A stretch of DNA of 54,278 bases. It comes from DATKQI01 sp035532755 (GTDB lineage: Bacteria; Pseudomonadota; Alphaproteobacteria; Acetobacterales; Acetobacteraceae). Under the pieces are notes generated by a model. It made no database searches and was not told the origin of the DNA. It was given only the letters and a program-made list of their open reading frames with translations. Shown piece after piece: positions 10,974 to 19,951 of this stretch (its first letter is position 1; every line of letters starts with the position of its first letter). The stretch is taken from positions 1 through 54,278 of the forward strand of contig DATKQI010000362.1 in the NCBI GenBank assembly GCA_035532755.1, given 5' to 3'. Both the position numbers and the translations under genes were made by a program.

Positions 10974-11825
10974 CTACTTGAACAGGCTCAGCAACGTCTG
11001 CGGCGCCTGATTGGCGATCGACAACGCCTGCGTCCCCAGCTGCTGCTGAATTTGCAGGGCTTGCAGCTGCGCCGATTCCTGCGCCATGTTGGCGTCGATC
11101 AGGGAGCCGATCCCGGCGTTCAGCGCATCGATCTTGTCGCTGTTGTACGTGATCTGATTGTTCACATAGGTCGTGTCTGCACCGTAGGTGTTCAGGCTGG
11201 TGCCAACCGCGTTGATCTGCTTGACGAAGACCCCGGTAGCAGTCAGGAACGCCGCGACCGAGGCGGCGGCCCCCAGCTGCGTCGATGTGAAAATCATCGA
11301 ATGGTACATCGCCGACGCACCGGCCGAGGCAATGGTGTAGTTCGTCCCCACCTCGTTGCGGACAACGTTTACGGACCCGGTGGAGCCGCTCGACCCGGCA
11401 ATATTGCCGATCAGCGTTTTGCCGTTGTAGGTGGCATCCTGGATATCGCTCTTGATATTCTGCACAAAGCTCTGGTACTGCGCAATGTACTGCGTGCGTT
11501 CGTTGCCGGTCACCGACCCGTCGGCGAGCTTGACCAGCACATCGCGCATGCTCGTCATCGTGTTCGACATGTTGTTCAGCGCCGAGACCGTGGTGGACAG
11601 CAGGCCCTGCGCGTTGCCGAGCTGCTGATTGGCGCTGGTGAGCGCACCGACATCGGACCGCACACGTTGCGCCACGGCATAGGCCGCCCCGTCATCGGTG
11701 GCATCCGCCACGCGATAACCCGTGGATATCTGCTTCTGTGTGGCCGCCAGAGCGGTGGCCGTGGAGCTCAGGGATTCGAGCGCGACTTGCGCGCCCATGT
11801 TCGTATGAATCGAAAACTGGGACAT
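10974..11825 (-). CDS. flagellin
   Basis: 283-residue filament subunit. The N-terminal D0/D1 region (FSIHTNMGAQVALESLSSTA followed by QKQISTGYRVADATDDGAAY) and the C-terminal helix ending SIANQAPQTLLSLFK are typical alphaproteobacterial flagellin ends. The central domain is short and Ser/Thr/Gly-rich (SSGSTGSVNVVRNE and following), offering many hydroxyl residues for O-glycosylation. There is no cysteine and no signal peptide, as expected for type III export. AGGTAAG lies upstream of the ATG at 11825. FlbT/FlaF are encoded immediately downstream, and the GT41/methyltransferase pair further along the same strand is the likely modifying system. Confidence 0.95.
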   Translation of the reverse strand: MSQFSIHTNMGAQVALESLSSTATALAATQKQISTGYRVADATDDGAAYAVAQRVRSDVGALTSANQQLGNAQGLLSTTVSALNNMSNTMTSMRDVLVKLADGSVTGNERTQYIAQYQSFVQNIKSDIQDATYNGKTLIGNIAGSSGSTGSVNVVRNEVGTNYTIASAGASAMYHSMIFTSTQLGAAASVAAFLTATGVFVKQINAVGTSLNTYGADTTYVNNQITYNSDKIDALNAGIGSLIDANMAQESAQLQALQIQQQLGTQALSIANQAPQTLLSLFK

Positions 11826-11880
11826 GGTTTCTTACCTATTACCCAACGCGTTACGCATGCCCCGCATTTTGGCGGGAGAA

Positions 11881-11895
11881 CCCTCATCCTGAGGG
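11881..11895 (-). other. small hairpin in the flgL-flagellin gap
   Basis: CCCTCA-GGA-TGAGGG on the minus strand lies between the flgL stop (11932) and the flagellin start (11825). The 6-bp stem could end flgL transcripts weakly or be part of the flagellin leader, where FlbT would be expected to act. No convincing sigma-54 or sigma-28 promoter was found in this 106-base gap. Confidence 0.25.
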
Positions 11896-11931
11896 ATATC
11901 AATTAACGCGGGATGAAGCGCTGCCACGACA

Positions 11932-13020
11932 TCACAGATATTGCACGAGCGAGAGGTTGGCCGCGCTCGCGATGAGCTTGTACGAGGATTGCAGCTGCGT
12001 CTGCACCAGCGACAGTTTCGACAGCGTGGCCGCCATGTTGACGTCCTGCGCGGCGGATACCTGCCCGATCAGCGCCGTCGCGGTGTTGCCAAGTGTCGTC
12101 CTGGTGGCGGCAAGCCCGCTTTGAATATTGCCCAGAACACCGGCATCCTGGTTCATCGCGGTGATCGCGCCGGACAGGCTCGTGCGCGTGTCCTGCACCA
12201 AACCCTGGAACCCTGCGTCACCCACCTGCGAACTGCTCAGCGAGCCGATGGTGGCGAGCCCGCGCAGCAGATCGCGCATATAGGACCCTGTGGTGGAACT
12301 GCCCCCCGATGTCACGAAGGTGTTGGCGCTCGCCAGCAAGCCCACCGCCACATTCTGTCCGGCCCCCACCTGCACCGTCGCCTGGTTGGCCTGTACCGTG
12401 GCGGCGGGCTGCGAGAGCGCCGCCGAAAAGGGTGAGGTGCCGGATGCGTTGGACGACGCCACCGCCAATGTTGCCGCCGCCGTCGCGCCCGCGCCGCTGG
12501 CGCCGAGCCCGGCGACGGCCGTGGAAATCTGCGTGTAGAAGCCGGAAGCCAGAATCCCGTCGGGGTTTGGCACAGGGGGGTTGGCGCTGTCCTGGCCGGC
12601 AAAGACATACGTGCCGCCATCCGTCGTATCCAGCAGCCCGGCCACCTGCTGCAGCGCCTGCCGTGCCGATGCCGCCACGCTGTCCACAGCGCCGGCATCG
12701 AGCCCGTTGAAGGCGTTGAGCTGCGCATAGAAATTCGCGGCGATCTGCCCGATCTGCGTCATCGCCGTCTGCGTCACCGCCATCCGGCCGGTTGCGGCGT
12801 CGATATTGGCCTGCCAGGTCTGCAGTCGCGCGATCTGCGGATTGAGGTCGAGCGGCACGCTCGCCGCATCCCCCAGCCCGGCATAGCTGGTCGCGACATA
12901 ACCGGTGGAAGCCTGCTGCGTGAGCTGATCAAGCTGTTGCCGCACGGTCGTGGCGTTGGCGATCAGCGCATCCAGCATTCCCGCGCTGCCGCCCGAAAGA
13001 CCGGAAATCGATCCGCTCAT
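11932..13020 (-). CDS. flgL: flagellar hook-filament junction protein FlgL
   Basis: 362-residue hook-associated protein 3, which connects FlgK to the filament. The N-terminal helix LDALIANATTVRQQLDQLTQ followed by QASTGYVATSYAGLG, and the C-terminal helix LSKLSLVQTQLQSSYKLIAS, match the flagellin-like ends of FlgL. The TYVFAGQD motif is typical of FlgL. The start is the ATG at 13020 (MSGSISGLSGG), 11 bases after the flgK stop, preceded by GGGGAT. The longer frame from 13062 would overlap flgK. It is third in flgE-flgK-flgL. Confidence 0.93.
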   Translation of the reverse strand: MSGSISGLSGGSAGMLDALIANATTVRQQLDQLTQQASTGYVATSYAGLGDAASVPLDLNPQIARLQTWQANIDAATGRMAVTQTAMTQIGQIAANFYAQLNAFNGLDAGAVDSVAASARQALQQVAGLLDTTDGGTYVFAGQDSANPPVPNPDGILASGFYTQISTAVAGLGASGAGATAAATLAVASSNASGTSPFSAALSQPAATVQANQATVQVGAGQNVAVGLLASANTFVTSGGSSTTGSYMRDLLRGLATIGSLSSSQVGDAGFQGLVQDTRTSLSGAITAMNQDAGVLGNIQSGLAATRTTLGNTATALIGQVSAAQDVNMAATLSKLSLVQTQLQSSYKLIASAANLSLVQYL

Positions 13021-13031
13021 CGGCCCATCCC

Positions 13032-14555
13032 CTAATTGATCGTCTGGAGCAGATCGGCCCACATCGCCTGCGCCGCCGTGATGATCTTGGCATTCGCGCC
13101 ATAGGCGTTCTGCAGCGTGACCATGGTGGACATCTCGGCATCGATGCTGACCCCGGATCCGGCGGACAGCTTCGCCTGCAAGCTGGTCTGCACGCCCTGC
13201 GCGGTTGTCAAGGCGCCGGTCACGGCCGCACTGTCCTGCGCCTGCGCACCGGCAAACACGCTGGCGAGCCCGCCGAGGCTGGCATCCCCGCTGTATGGTG
13301 AGGACAATGTGCCGGACGGACCCAGCCCCGTCTGGGCCGCCGCCGGCTGCGGAACGCCCGCCTGCACCTCCGTCCCCATCGCGTAATCCAGCACGCGGGA
13401 GATGAGGGCGGTGAATCCGGCCGGCCCGCCGGCGGGATTCGGTGTGAAGGCGCTGGCGCCTGTCCCGCTGCCTGCCACCGCATTGGTGCCATCCCGCACC
13501 AGCGCGGGGTTCGCCAGCACCGCCGGATTCGCCTGGATGGTACCGGCAAACCCCACGTACCCGGCCTGCGCAGGGCTGCCGCCGCCACCCGGCACCACAC
13601 CCGCCGGATTCGTGAACAGCGCCAGCCCCTGCGCGGCGAAGCGCGTCGCCGTTGTGTGTGAAACCTCGTCCAGCTCGGCCTGATAGGTCGGCAATACCTG
13701 GTCTCGCAGCGCGACGTTCGCCCCGATCTGCCCACCCGCCATCTGCGCGGTGACGTCGGCGCCGCCGAGCATGATGCCCGGCACGCTGCCGGGATGGCTG
13801 GCATTGGCCCCGATCGTGGCACCGGCGAGGCTGAACGGCGAAGAGCCGCCATGCAGCGGCACGCTCAACCCGCTGCCGGTCACCGCCAGCATGTCCCCGT
13901 CGGGCTGCGCCAGGAACCTCATGTCCACCAGTTGCGAAACACTCTGGATTGCCGCGTCTCGTTGATTCTCCAGATCGGCCGTACTCTGCCCCTGCGCCTT
14001 CAATTGCACGATCCGGCTGCTCAGCGCGCCGATCGTGGACAGCCCGGCATTCAAGGACGACACCTCGCCCACCATCTGGTCCTGTGCCGTCTGCCGAGCG
14101 GCGCCCACGCCCTGGCTCAGCGCATTCAGGCCCCGTGCCAGGCTTTGCGCCGCCGCCACCACGGCCTGCTGCTGCGTCTGGTTGCCGGGGTCGTTCGACA
14201 ATGTCGAGAAGCTGTTCTGAAGCGCCGCAACAAGCCCCGGCAGATCACCGCCTTGGCCCACGGCGCCATTCAACGCATCAATGCCCTGCAGCGCCGCCTG
14301 CTGGGTCTGCAACCCCGCCACCATGGCGTTCTGCCCGAACACCTGCCCCTGCAACTGCGTGTTCAGCACCCGCGTGGTCAACCCGGTCTGCACACCGTAG
14401 CCCACCCCTCCCGCGCTCAGCGCCTGCTGGGAGGAGATTTCCAACGCATATCCCGGTGTGCTGGCATTCGCCACGTTCTGGGACACGATGGCCAGTTGCC
14501 GGTCGATGTTCAGCAACCCGCTGGTGCCGATGGCGAGGGCGGAATCGAGACTCAT
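13032..14555 (-). CDS. flgK: flagellar hook-associated protein FlgK
   Basis: 507-residue hook-associated protein 1, the first junction protein on the hook. The N-terminus contains the rod/hook-type motif SQNVANASTPGYALEISSQQ and then LQTQQAALQGIDALNG. The C-terminus has SIDAEMSTMVTLQNAYGANA followed by KIITAAQAMWADLL, the axial-protein coiled-coil end. Length is within the family range. It starts 24 bases after flgE and is followed by flgL, so the three are probably cotranscribed from the sigma-54 promoter upstream of flgE. Confidence 0.95.
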   Translation of the reverse strand: MSLDSALAIGTSGLLNIDRQLAIVSQNVANASTPGYALEISSQQALSAGGVGYGVQTGLTTRVLNTQLQGQVFGQNAMVAGLQTQQAALQGIDALNGAVGQGGDLPGLVAALQNSFSTLSNDPGNQTQQQAVVAAAQSLARGLNALSQGVGAARQTAQDQMVGEVSSLNAGLSTIGALSSRIVQLKAQGQSTADLENQRDAAIQSVSQLVDMRFLAQPDGDMLAVTGSGLSVPLHGGSSPFSLAGATIGANASHPGSVPGIMLGGADVTAQMAGGQIGANVALRDQVLPTYQAELDEVSHTTATRFAAQGLALFTNPAGVVPGGGGSPAQAGYVGFAGTIQANPAVLANPALVRDGTNAVAGSGTGASAFTPNPAGGPAGFTALISRVLDYAMGTEVQAGVPQPAAAQTGLGPSGTLSSPYSGDASLGGLASVFAGAQAQDSAAVTGALTTAQGVQTSLQAKLSAGSGVSIDAEMSTMVTLQNAYGANAKIITAAQAMWADLLQTIN

Positions 14556-14579
14556 GGCTGGAACTTGCCCGCTTCGTGG

Positions 14580-15890
14580 TTACTGAATGATGTTGATGGT
14601 CTGCTGCAGCAGCGTGTTCGCCGTCGTCACCACTTTGGTGTTCGCCGAATACGCCTGCTGGGCCACGATCAGCTTGCTGAACTCGGTGGCGATATCGACA
14701 TTGGAGCTCTCCACCGATCCGGTCACCAGCGTGCCGGCGCCGTTGCTGCCGGCGTATTGCGCGAGCGGCGTGCCGGAGTTGAGGGTCGCGGTGAAAGCCT
14801 GGCCGTTCTGCCGCTGCAGCGCGTTCGGATTGCTGAACGTGACCACCGGTACCTGCGCGATGGTACGCGATTGGCCATTGTCGTAGTTCACGGCGATATC
14901 GCCGTTCGGCTGGGTGGAGATGGAGCTGAAGCTGCCCGGTGGCACCCCGTTCTGGGCGATGCCGCGCAGGCTGTACTGCGTCCCCGCATATTGCGTGACG
15001 CCGTTCGACTGCCCGTAGGTGCCGAGATTGAGCGCGATGGTCTGCGGGCCGTTGCCGAAATTCGCGGTGAAATTCAGGGTTGCCGGCTGGTTGGCGGCGT
15101 AGGCCGCGGTAGTCACGGCGCCGGTGCCGTTGGTAATGCTTCCCACCGTGCCATCCGGCACCGCATTGCCGCTGGCGGCGCCGAACTTCACCTCGGCCGA
15201 GCCCACGGCCGGGGTGCCGCCGGTGTTGTCCGGCACGTTCACCGCCACTGTCCAATCGTTGTTCGCGTTCTGCGTCCAGTTCAGCGTGACGGTGTGCATG
15301 GTGCCCAGGCTGTCGTACACATCGATCTGCGAGGACACCGGCGTGTTCGCCGCCGGTGTTGCCGGCAGGTTCGCCGACAGCGTGAGCGTGGAGGTGGCGA
15401 CCGGGTTGAAGACCGTCTGGCTCACCTGGATCGGGGAGATCGCGTTCTGGTTGGCGATCCCCGTGGTCGGGTTGACGCTCCAGCCGTTCAGGTAATCGCC
15501 GGAGCTGTTCACCAGATAGCCGTTCTTGTCCATCGTGAAGTCGCCGGCGCGGGTGTAGTACTGCTGCGGATCGAAATTCGGCAGCCCGTTGGTCGATCCG
15601 GTCTGCTGGCTGACCGGAAAGAACCCCTGGCCGGCAATCGCCATGCCCAGCGGGTTGTCGGTCTGGGTGATCGTGCCCTGCACGTTGTTGATGTAGTCGG
15701 GTGTCGCCACCACCCCGCCCGGCTGGTTGTCCGATGGCGTGCTGGATGTCAGGTAGTCCTCGAAGGAGGTATCGACGCGCTTGTAGCCCACCGTCTGGCT
15801 GTTCGCGACGTTGTCGCTGATGTTGCCGAAGGCGGCGGACTGGGAGGTCAGCCCGCTGATCGCGGTGTTCATGGCGCCGAACAGAGACAT
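14580..15890 (-). CDS. flgE: flagellar hook protein FlgE
   Basis: 436-residue hook subunit. It begins MSLFGAMNTAISGLTSQSAA and has the axial signature NISDNVANSQTVGYKRVDTS. The FlgE central domain and the C-terminal SNVDIATEFSKLIVAQQAYS followed by NTLLQQTINIIQ are all present. The start is the ATG at 15890 with GGAG seven bases upstream. The frame from 16037 runs through the promoter region. A sigma-54 promoter at 15943-15958 lies about 40 bases before the predicted leader end. Head gene of the minus-strand flgE-flgK-flgL run. Confidence 0.95.
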   Translation of the reverse strand: MSLFGAMNTAISGLTSQSAAFGNISDNVANSQTVGYKRVDTSFEDYLTSSTPSDNQPGGVVATPDYINNVQGTITQTDNPLGMAIAGQGFFPVSQQTGSTNGLPNFDPQQYYTRAGDFTMDKNGYLVNSSGDYLNGWSVNPTTGIANQNAISPIQVSQTVFNPVATSTLTLSANLPATPAANTPVSSQIDVYDSLGTMHTVTLNWTQNANNDWTVAVNVPDNTGGTPAVGSAEVKFGAASGNAVPDGTVGSITNGTGAVTTAAYAANQPATLNFTANFGNGPQTIALNLGTYGQSNGVTQYAGTQYSLRGIAQNGVPPGSFSSISTQPNGDIAVNYDNGQSRTIAQVPVVTFSNPNALQRQNGQAFTATLNSGTPLAQYAGSNGAGTLVTGSVESSNVDIATEFSKLIVAQQAYSANTKVVTTANTLLQQTINIIQ

Positions 15891-15942
15891 CGAAGGCTCC
15901 TGCGTGTGCAACGGGCCGCACGGGTGCGGGCGAATGCGATGA

Positions 15943-15958
15943 CGCAGGAACCGTGCCA
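15943..15958 (-). promoter_or_regulatory. sigma-54 (-24/-12) promoter for flgE
   Basis: The minus strand reads TGGCACGGTTCCTGCG, against the consensus TGGCACG-N4-TTGCW. The -24 element is perfect, the GG-to-GC spacing is exact, and one T of the -12 element is C. Transcription would begin near 15932, about 42 bases before flgE. FlbD, a sigma-54 activator encoded at 21365, is the obvious partner. The 316-base flgE/fliK gap holds little else. Confidence 0.75.
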
Positions 15959-16129
15959 GACGAGGCCGCCGTCTGAAGATGGCCGAATCCCCTGGTTGCC
16001 GGCCGCCGATGGCGACGACGACCGCCCCGCCCGGCAAGGCTGCCCCGGCAGAATATGCCGATCGGCGAGACCGCCCTCGCGGATAGTCTCCATGCCGCCT
16101 GTCAGCCGGCGGATTCCCTGTGCCCCGAT

Positions 16130-16145
16130 TGGCCCGGCTCTTGCT
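16130..16145 (+). promoter_or_regulatory. sigma-54 (-24/-12) promoter for fliK
   Basis: TGGCCCGGCTCTTGCT matches TGGCACG-N4-TTGCW at all but one conserved base, with exact spacing. Transcription would begin near 16157, about 50 bases before the fliK start. This also argues that coding begins at 16207 rather than at earlier in-frame ATGs, which would lie in the promoter. Confidence 0.75.
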
Positions 16146-16206
16146 CGTCTCTTGCCGGTGCGATTCATGCCCGCCCTTTCAACAGACGGGCCACGCAGGA
16201 GACCGG

Positions 16207-17400
16207 ATGCCGCTTGCCCTGCCCGTCAGCCTCGCTTCGACCCAGGCACACCCCGCCCCGGTTGCCGAGCCGGCCGGCATGATGATGGGTGCCTTCGGCC
16301 GGCATCTGACGACTGCACTGAAAGGGCCGGCCACGGCGGCCGATACATCTTCTCTGTCGCCCCTGTCGGCGGCATCCACCGCAGATGTGCCGGCATCGCC
16401 GGCACCGGCCACTCAGCCGACACCGATATCGGCCGCCCCCGCCGCCGCGCCACTCGTCACGGTCGCGACAGACACTGTCACGCCGCATGCAGCCGCCAAA
16501 TCCGCGCAACCCCGCAAACCCCCTGTCAAGGCGACCAGCCGACCAGACGCCGCGGCCACCGCACCCCGACCGCCTGCGCCACAACCACTGCCCGCCAGCG
16601 CGGCCGGCATGAGTCCGCCGCTCGCCTCGCTCCCGCCCTTGCCGCAGACCCCGGCCGGGTGTCCGCCTGCCCAACCCACCGGAAACATCTCGGCCGTTGC
16701 CCAAGGAGGATACCCGCCGTTCCGGCCCGCCGCCGCGCCAGTCACCCACCCGCCACCGACGGGCGCGATGGCACAATCCGGTGCGACCCGGCTTCCATCG
16801 GCGCAGGTGCCGGCCGCCACAGCCGCGGCACAACCGCCCACGCCTGCGCCATCGGCCGACAGCCTTGCCACGCTGCACGCGGCGATGGCCGCTCCCGCGG
16901 CCAGCCCTGCCGTACCTTCACCGCACGACACCCCGGCGGCTGCCCCGGCAACGACAACCCATCCCGCCAGCATCACGCCCGCCGCGCAGCTTGTTCCGGC
17001 GCTCGTCTCTCTGGGGGGCGCCGCGCCGGCCGGCACCACGCGGCTGACCGTGCGGCTCGATCCGGCCGAGCTGGGCCGGGTGCAGGTCCGCATCGACCGG
17101 CAGAAGGACGCACCCGCCACCGTCCAGGTCATCGTGGAGCGCCCGGAAACGCTGACGCTGATGTTGCGGGACCAGACGCATCTGCAGCAGGCGCTGGACC
17201 GCGCGGGCGTGGCGACCACAGGCGGCGGTCTCAGCTTCCACCTCGGCAGCCAGGCCCCCTCCACCGCCGAGGGCGAGCCGCAGGACAGGGGCGCTCAAAC
17301 ATCGGCCGCGCGTGCCGCCACCGGGGCATTCCTCAGCCCCGCCCACACCTCGGCAACCACGCCCGTCCGGCTGCGCGCCGGCATCGACATCACCGCCTGA
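16207..17400 (+). CDS. fliK: FliK-like flagellar hook-length control protein
   Basis: 397 residues. About the first 280 are low-complexity Pro/Ala/Thr-rich sequence, as expected for the ruler part of FliK. The C-terminal domain carries the FliK signature LTVRLDPAELGRVQVRIDRQ followed by VQVIVERPETLTLML, which interacts with FlhB to switch export specificity. The start is the ATG at 16207 with AGGAG seven bases upstream. It is the first gene of the plus-strand flagellar operon; flgD follows after 16 bases, the common fliK-flgD pairing. N-terminal sequence is poorly conserved, so identity rests on the C-terminal domain and context. Confidence 0.85.
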   Translation: MPLALPVSLASTQAHPAPVAEPAGMMMGAFGRHLTTALKGPATAADTSSLSPLSAASTADVPASPAPATQPTPISAAPAAAPLVTVATDTVTPHAAAKSAQPRKPPVKATSRPDAAATAPRPPAPQPLPASAAGMSPPLASLPPLPQTPAGCPPAQPTGNISAVAQGGYPPFRPAAAPVTHPPPTGAMAQSGATRLPSAQVPAATAAAQPPTPAPSADSLATLHAAMAAPAASPAVPSPHDTPAAAPATTTHPASITPAAQLVPALVSLGGAAPAGTTRLTVRLDPAELGRVQVRIDRQKDAPATVQVIVERPETLTLMLRDQTHLQQALDRAGVATTGGGLSFHLGSQAPSTAEGEPQDRGAQTSAARAATGAFLSPAHTSATTPVRLRAGIDITA

Positions 17401-17416
17401 CACGCAGGAGCCCGCC

Positions 17417-18154
17417 ATGAGCCTCGCCTCGGTTGCCGCCCAGCAGACCAACGCGGCGGTTTCGGCCGCCAACCTCGCCGCCGCCGGCCTCACCGGCACC
17501 GCCAGCACCACCGCCTCCGGCGGCGCCGCGAACGGCCAGAACGCGCTCGCCTCGCTGTCCAGCAATTACAGCGATTTCCTGAAGATGCTGATGACGCAGC
17601 TGCAGAACCAGGACCCCACCAACCCGATGGACACCAACCAGTTCACCTCCGAGCTGGTGCAGTTCTCCTCGGTGGAGCAGCAGATCAACACCAATACCAG
17701 CCTCACCCAGCTGATCCAGCTCACCCAGGGCGGGGAGCTGATGCAATCCGCCTCCATGCTGGGCGCGCAGGTCACGGCGACTTCGGACCATATTCCGCTG
17801 CAGAAAAGCTCGGGCGCGCTGCAATTCACCGCGCCGGCGGCCGAGCCCGTGGCGATCGCCATCTACAACGACCAGGGCGCCAAGATCCGCGATGCCGCGA
17901 TATCCGCCACGAAGGGCGCGAATGGGTGGGCCTGGAACGGGACGGACAATGCCGGCAACACGGTGCCCGACGGTTCCTACAAGGTGGCCGTGATCGGCGC
18001 CAACACCGATGGCACCACCACCGCGCTGCCCTTCACGATCACCGGCACCGCCACGCAGGTGCTCAGCCGGAACAACACGGTCGAATTGCAGCTCGGCGCG
18101 CTGACCGTTCCGTTCTCCGCCGTGCAGTCGGTCAACAAGCCCGCCGGAGGGTAG
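17417..18154 (+). CDS. flgD: flagellar hook assembly protein FlgD
   Basis: 245-residue hook cap scaffold that permits FlgE polymerisation. The conserved N-terminal export and assembly motif FLKMLMTQLQNQDPTNPMDT is followed by TSELVQFSSVEQQI. The C-terminal half has the FlgD Tudor/FnIII-like pattern with GANGWAWNGTDNAGNTVPDG and SYKVAV. The start ATG at 17417 is preceded by GCAGGAG. No signal peptide, as expected for a type III substrate. Confidence 0.95.
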   Translation: MSLASVAAQQTNAAVSAANLAAAGLTGTASTTASGGAANGQNALASLSSNYSDFLKMLMTQLQNQDPTNPMDTNQFTSELVQFSSVEQQINTNTSLTQLIQLTQGGELMQSASMLGAQVTATSDHIPLQKSSGALQFTAPAAEPVAIAIYNDQGAKIRDAAISATKGANGWAWNGTDNAGNTVPDGSYKVAVIGANTDGTTTALPFTITGTATQVLSRNNTVELQLGALTVPFSAVQSVNKPAGG

Positions 18155-18199
18155 GCAGGAACTGCCTGGCTGTTAACGCGAGGGTAAGCCCTGTCCGGC

Positions 18200-18223
18200 C
18201 ATCCTGCGGCGCGCAGCAGGATG
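18200..18223 (+). other. hairpin in the flgD-fliF gap
   Basis: CATCCTGC and GCAGGATG form an 8-bp stem around an 8-nt loop in the 156-base gap. No T-run follows. The ATG at 18221 sits in its 3' arm, which argues against that codon as the fliF start. It may separate fliK-flgD from fliF and later genes. No sigma-54 site with correct spacing was found in this gap. Confidence 0.35.
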
Positions 18224-18310
18224 TCGCGCAGGCAGGGATGGCCCACGCATGCAGCACAGCGCCCGACCCCCATCGCAACACGCCACCCGGCCGGCACAGG
18301 CACGCCGCGC

Positions 18311-19951
18311 GTGAACGCGGTGCTGGAGGGGTTCAAATCGCTCGGCCCGGCGCGGCTGATCGCCATGGGCGGCGTCGCGCTCGGCGTGCTCGGCCTGCTT
18401 GCGCTGCTCGCGCTGCATGGCGGCGGGCAGCCGATGGCACTGCTCTACGGCAACCTCGGCCTGCGCGATTCCGCCGACGTGGTGGATGCGCTGCAAAAAA
18501 GCCACATCCCCTACAAGCTCGCCGCCCAGGGCACCGAAATCCTGGTGCCCGCGGATCAGGTGGACGCCTCGCGCCTGCTGCTCGCCAAATCCGGCCTGCC
18601 GACCGGCGGATCGATCGGCTATGCGATCTTCGACAAGGCGAATGCGCTGACGATGAACAGCTTCCAGCAGCACATCGACGAAACCCGCGCGCTGGACGGC
18701 GAACTGGAACGCACCATCGGGCTGATCCACGGCGTGCGCGGGGCGCGGGTGCAGATCGTGCTGCCGCGGCGGGAGCCGTTCGCCCGCACCGCACGGCCGG
18801 CGCAGGCCAGCGTGCTGCTGACCATGGGCGGGGTCGCCCGGCTCGACAGCGGCGGCGTGCAGGCCATCCTGAACCTCATCGCCGCGGCGGTGCCCGGCCT
18901 GCGGCCCGAGAACATCGCGATCGTGGACAATCGGGGGGATCTGCTGGCCCGTGCCGGCCAGCCGACCGGGGCGAACGGCGCGGCGATGACCGATTCCGAA
19001 ATCCGCAGGGCCACCGAGCTGCGGCTGGCGCGCGCGGTGGAGAGCATGCTGGGCCGCACGCTGGGGCCGGACCATGTGCGCGCCGAAGCCACCGTGCAGA
19101 TGAATTTCGACCGTATCCATGAGGTCCAGCAGAACTTCGATCCGAACGGCCAGGTCGCCCGCAGCGAGCAGAGCGTCACCGATACCTCCACCCACAGCAA
19201 CCCCGCCAAATCCGTCTCCGTGCAGAACAACCTGCCCAACGCCGCTGCCGGCAGCACCACCGCCGGCTCCCGCCACAAACACCAGGAACGCACCACGAAC
19301 TACGAGATCAGCAAGACCGTGCGGACGCTGGTCCATGCCGAACCGCAGATCACCCGCATCAGCCTCGCCGTGATGGTCGATGGCACACGGGTTCCCGGCC
19401 CGGGCGGCAAGACGGTGTGGAAGCCGCGCAGCGCCCGGCAACTCGCCCAGATCGCCGCGCTGGTGAAAAGCGCCATCGGGTATGACGCGAAGCGCGGCGA
19501 CCAGGTGGAGATGGCGAGCATGCGGTTCCGCAACGCCGGCCTTGCACCGCAGGCCGCGCCCAAAGGCCTGTTCGGCCTCGCCCTCGGCAAGGCCGACCTG
19601 ATGCGGCTGGCCGAGACCGGCATGTTGGGCATGATCGCGCTGCTCGCCCTGCTGCTGGTGCTCCGCCCCATGGTGCTGCGGCTGACCATGGCGCCACCAA
19701 CGGCACTCGCGGCCACCGACGGCCCCGCCGCGCTGCCGCCTGCCGCCGGCGGCATGCTCCCCGCACCCGACCAGCAGCCCGCATCGGCCGCCGCCATCGG
19801 CCTGCTGGCCGATGAGAGCATGGTCAACATCGCCCATATCGAGGGCCAGTTGCGCGCCTCCTCCATCCGCCGCATCGCCGAGCTGGCTGACAAGCATCCG
19901 GACGAGACTCTGTCGATCGTGCGCAACTGGATCGCGCAGGAGGCCGGCTGA
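18311..19951 (+). CDS. fliF: flagellar M-ring protein FliF
   Basis: 546-residue inner-membrane MS-ring protein. A transmembrane helix near residues 18-36 (MGGVALGVLGLLALLAL) is followed by the ring-building domains with GLRDSADVVDALQKSHIPYK, FQQHIDETRALDGELERTIG and VQIVLPRREPF. A second membrane helix (ETGMLGMIALLALLLVLRPM) precedes the FliG-binding tail ending SIVRNWIAQEAG. I prefer the GTG at 18311 (VNAVLEGFKSLGPARLIAM), where FliF similarity begins; the Shine-Dalgarno is weak, so the start is uncertain. The ATG at 18221 lies in a hairpin. The stop overlaps the fliG ATG by one base. Confidence 0.93.
   Translation: MNAVLEGFKSLGPARLIAMGGVALGVLGLLALLALHGGGQPMALLYGNLGLRDSADVVDALQKSHIPYKLAAQGTEILVPADQVDASRLLLAKSGLPTGGSIGYAIFDKANALTMNSFQQHIDETRALDGELERTIGLIHGVRGARVQIVLPRREPFARTARPAQASVLLTMGGVARLDSGGVQAILNLIAAAVPGLRPENIAIVDNRGDLLARAGQPTGANGAAMTDSEIRRATELRLARAVESMLGRTLGPDHVRAEATVQMNFDRIHEVQQNFDPNGQVARSEQSVTDTSTHSNPAKSVSVQNNLPNAAAGSTTAGSRHKHQERTTNYEISKTVRTLVHAEPQITRISLAVMVDGTRVPGPGGKTVWKPRSARQLAQIAALVKSAIGYDAKRGDQVEMASMRFRNAGLAPQAAPKGLFGLALGKADLMRLAETGMLGMIALLALLLVLRPMVLRLTMAPPTALAATDGPAALPPAAGGMLPAPDQQPASAAAIGLLADESMVNIAHIEGQLRASSIRRIAELADKHPDETLSIVRNWIAQEAG

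Noticed and set aside
11845..11862. GGGCATGCGTAACGCG (minus strand) as a sigma-54 promoter for flagellin
   Set aside because: Spacing is right but the -12 element is poor, and the implied start would leave almost no leader before the flagellin gene.
14560..14576. TGGCTGGAACTTGCCC as a sigma-54 promoter
   Set aside because: The GG-to-GC spacing is one base short and it points away from flgK.
13794..17420. 1208-codon open frame on the plus strand across flgK, flgE and fliK
   Set aside because: It is antisense to flgK and flgE and out of frame with fliK. The product is His/Arg-rich with no domain, the usual mirror frame in GC-rich DNA.
18221..18310. ATG at 18221 as the FliF start
   Set aside because: It lies in the 3' arm of an 8-bp hairpin, and the added 30 residues do not resemble FliF. 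The GTG at 18311 begins the recognisable sequence.
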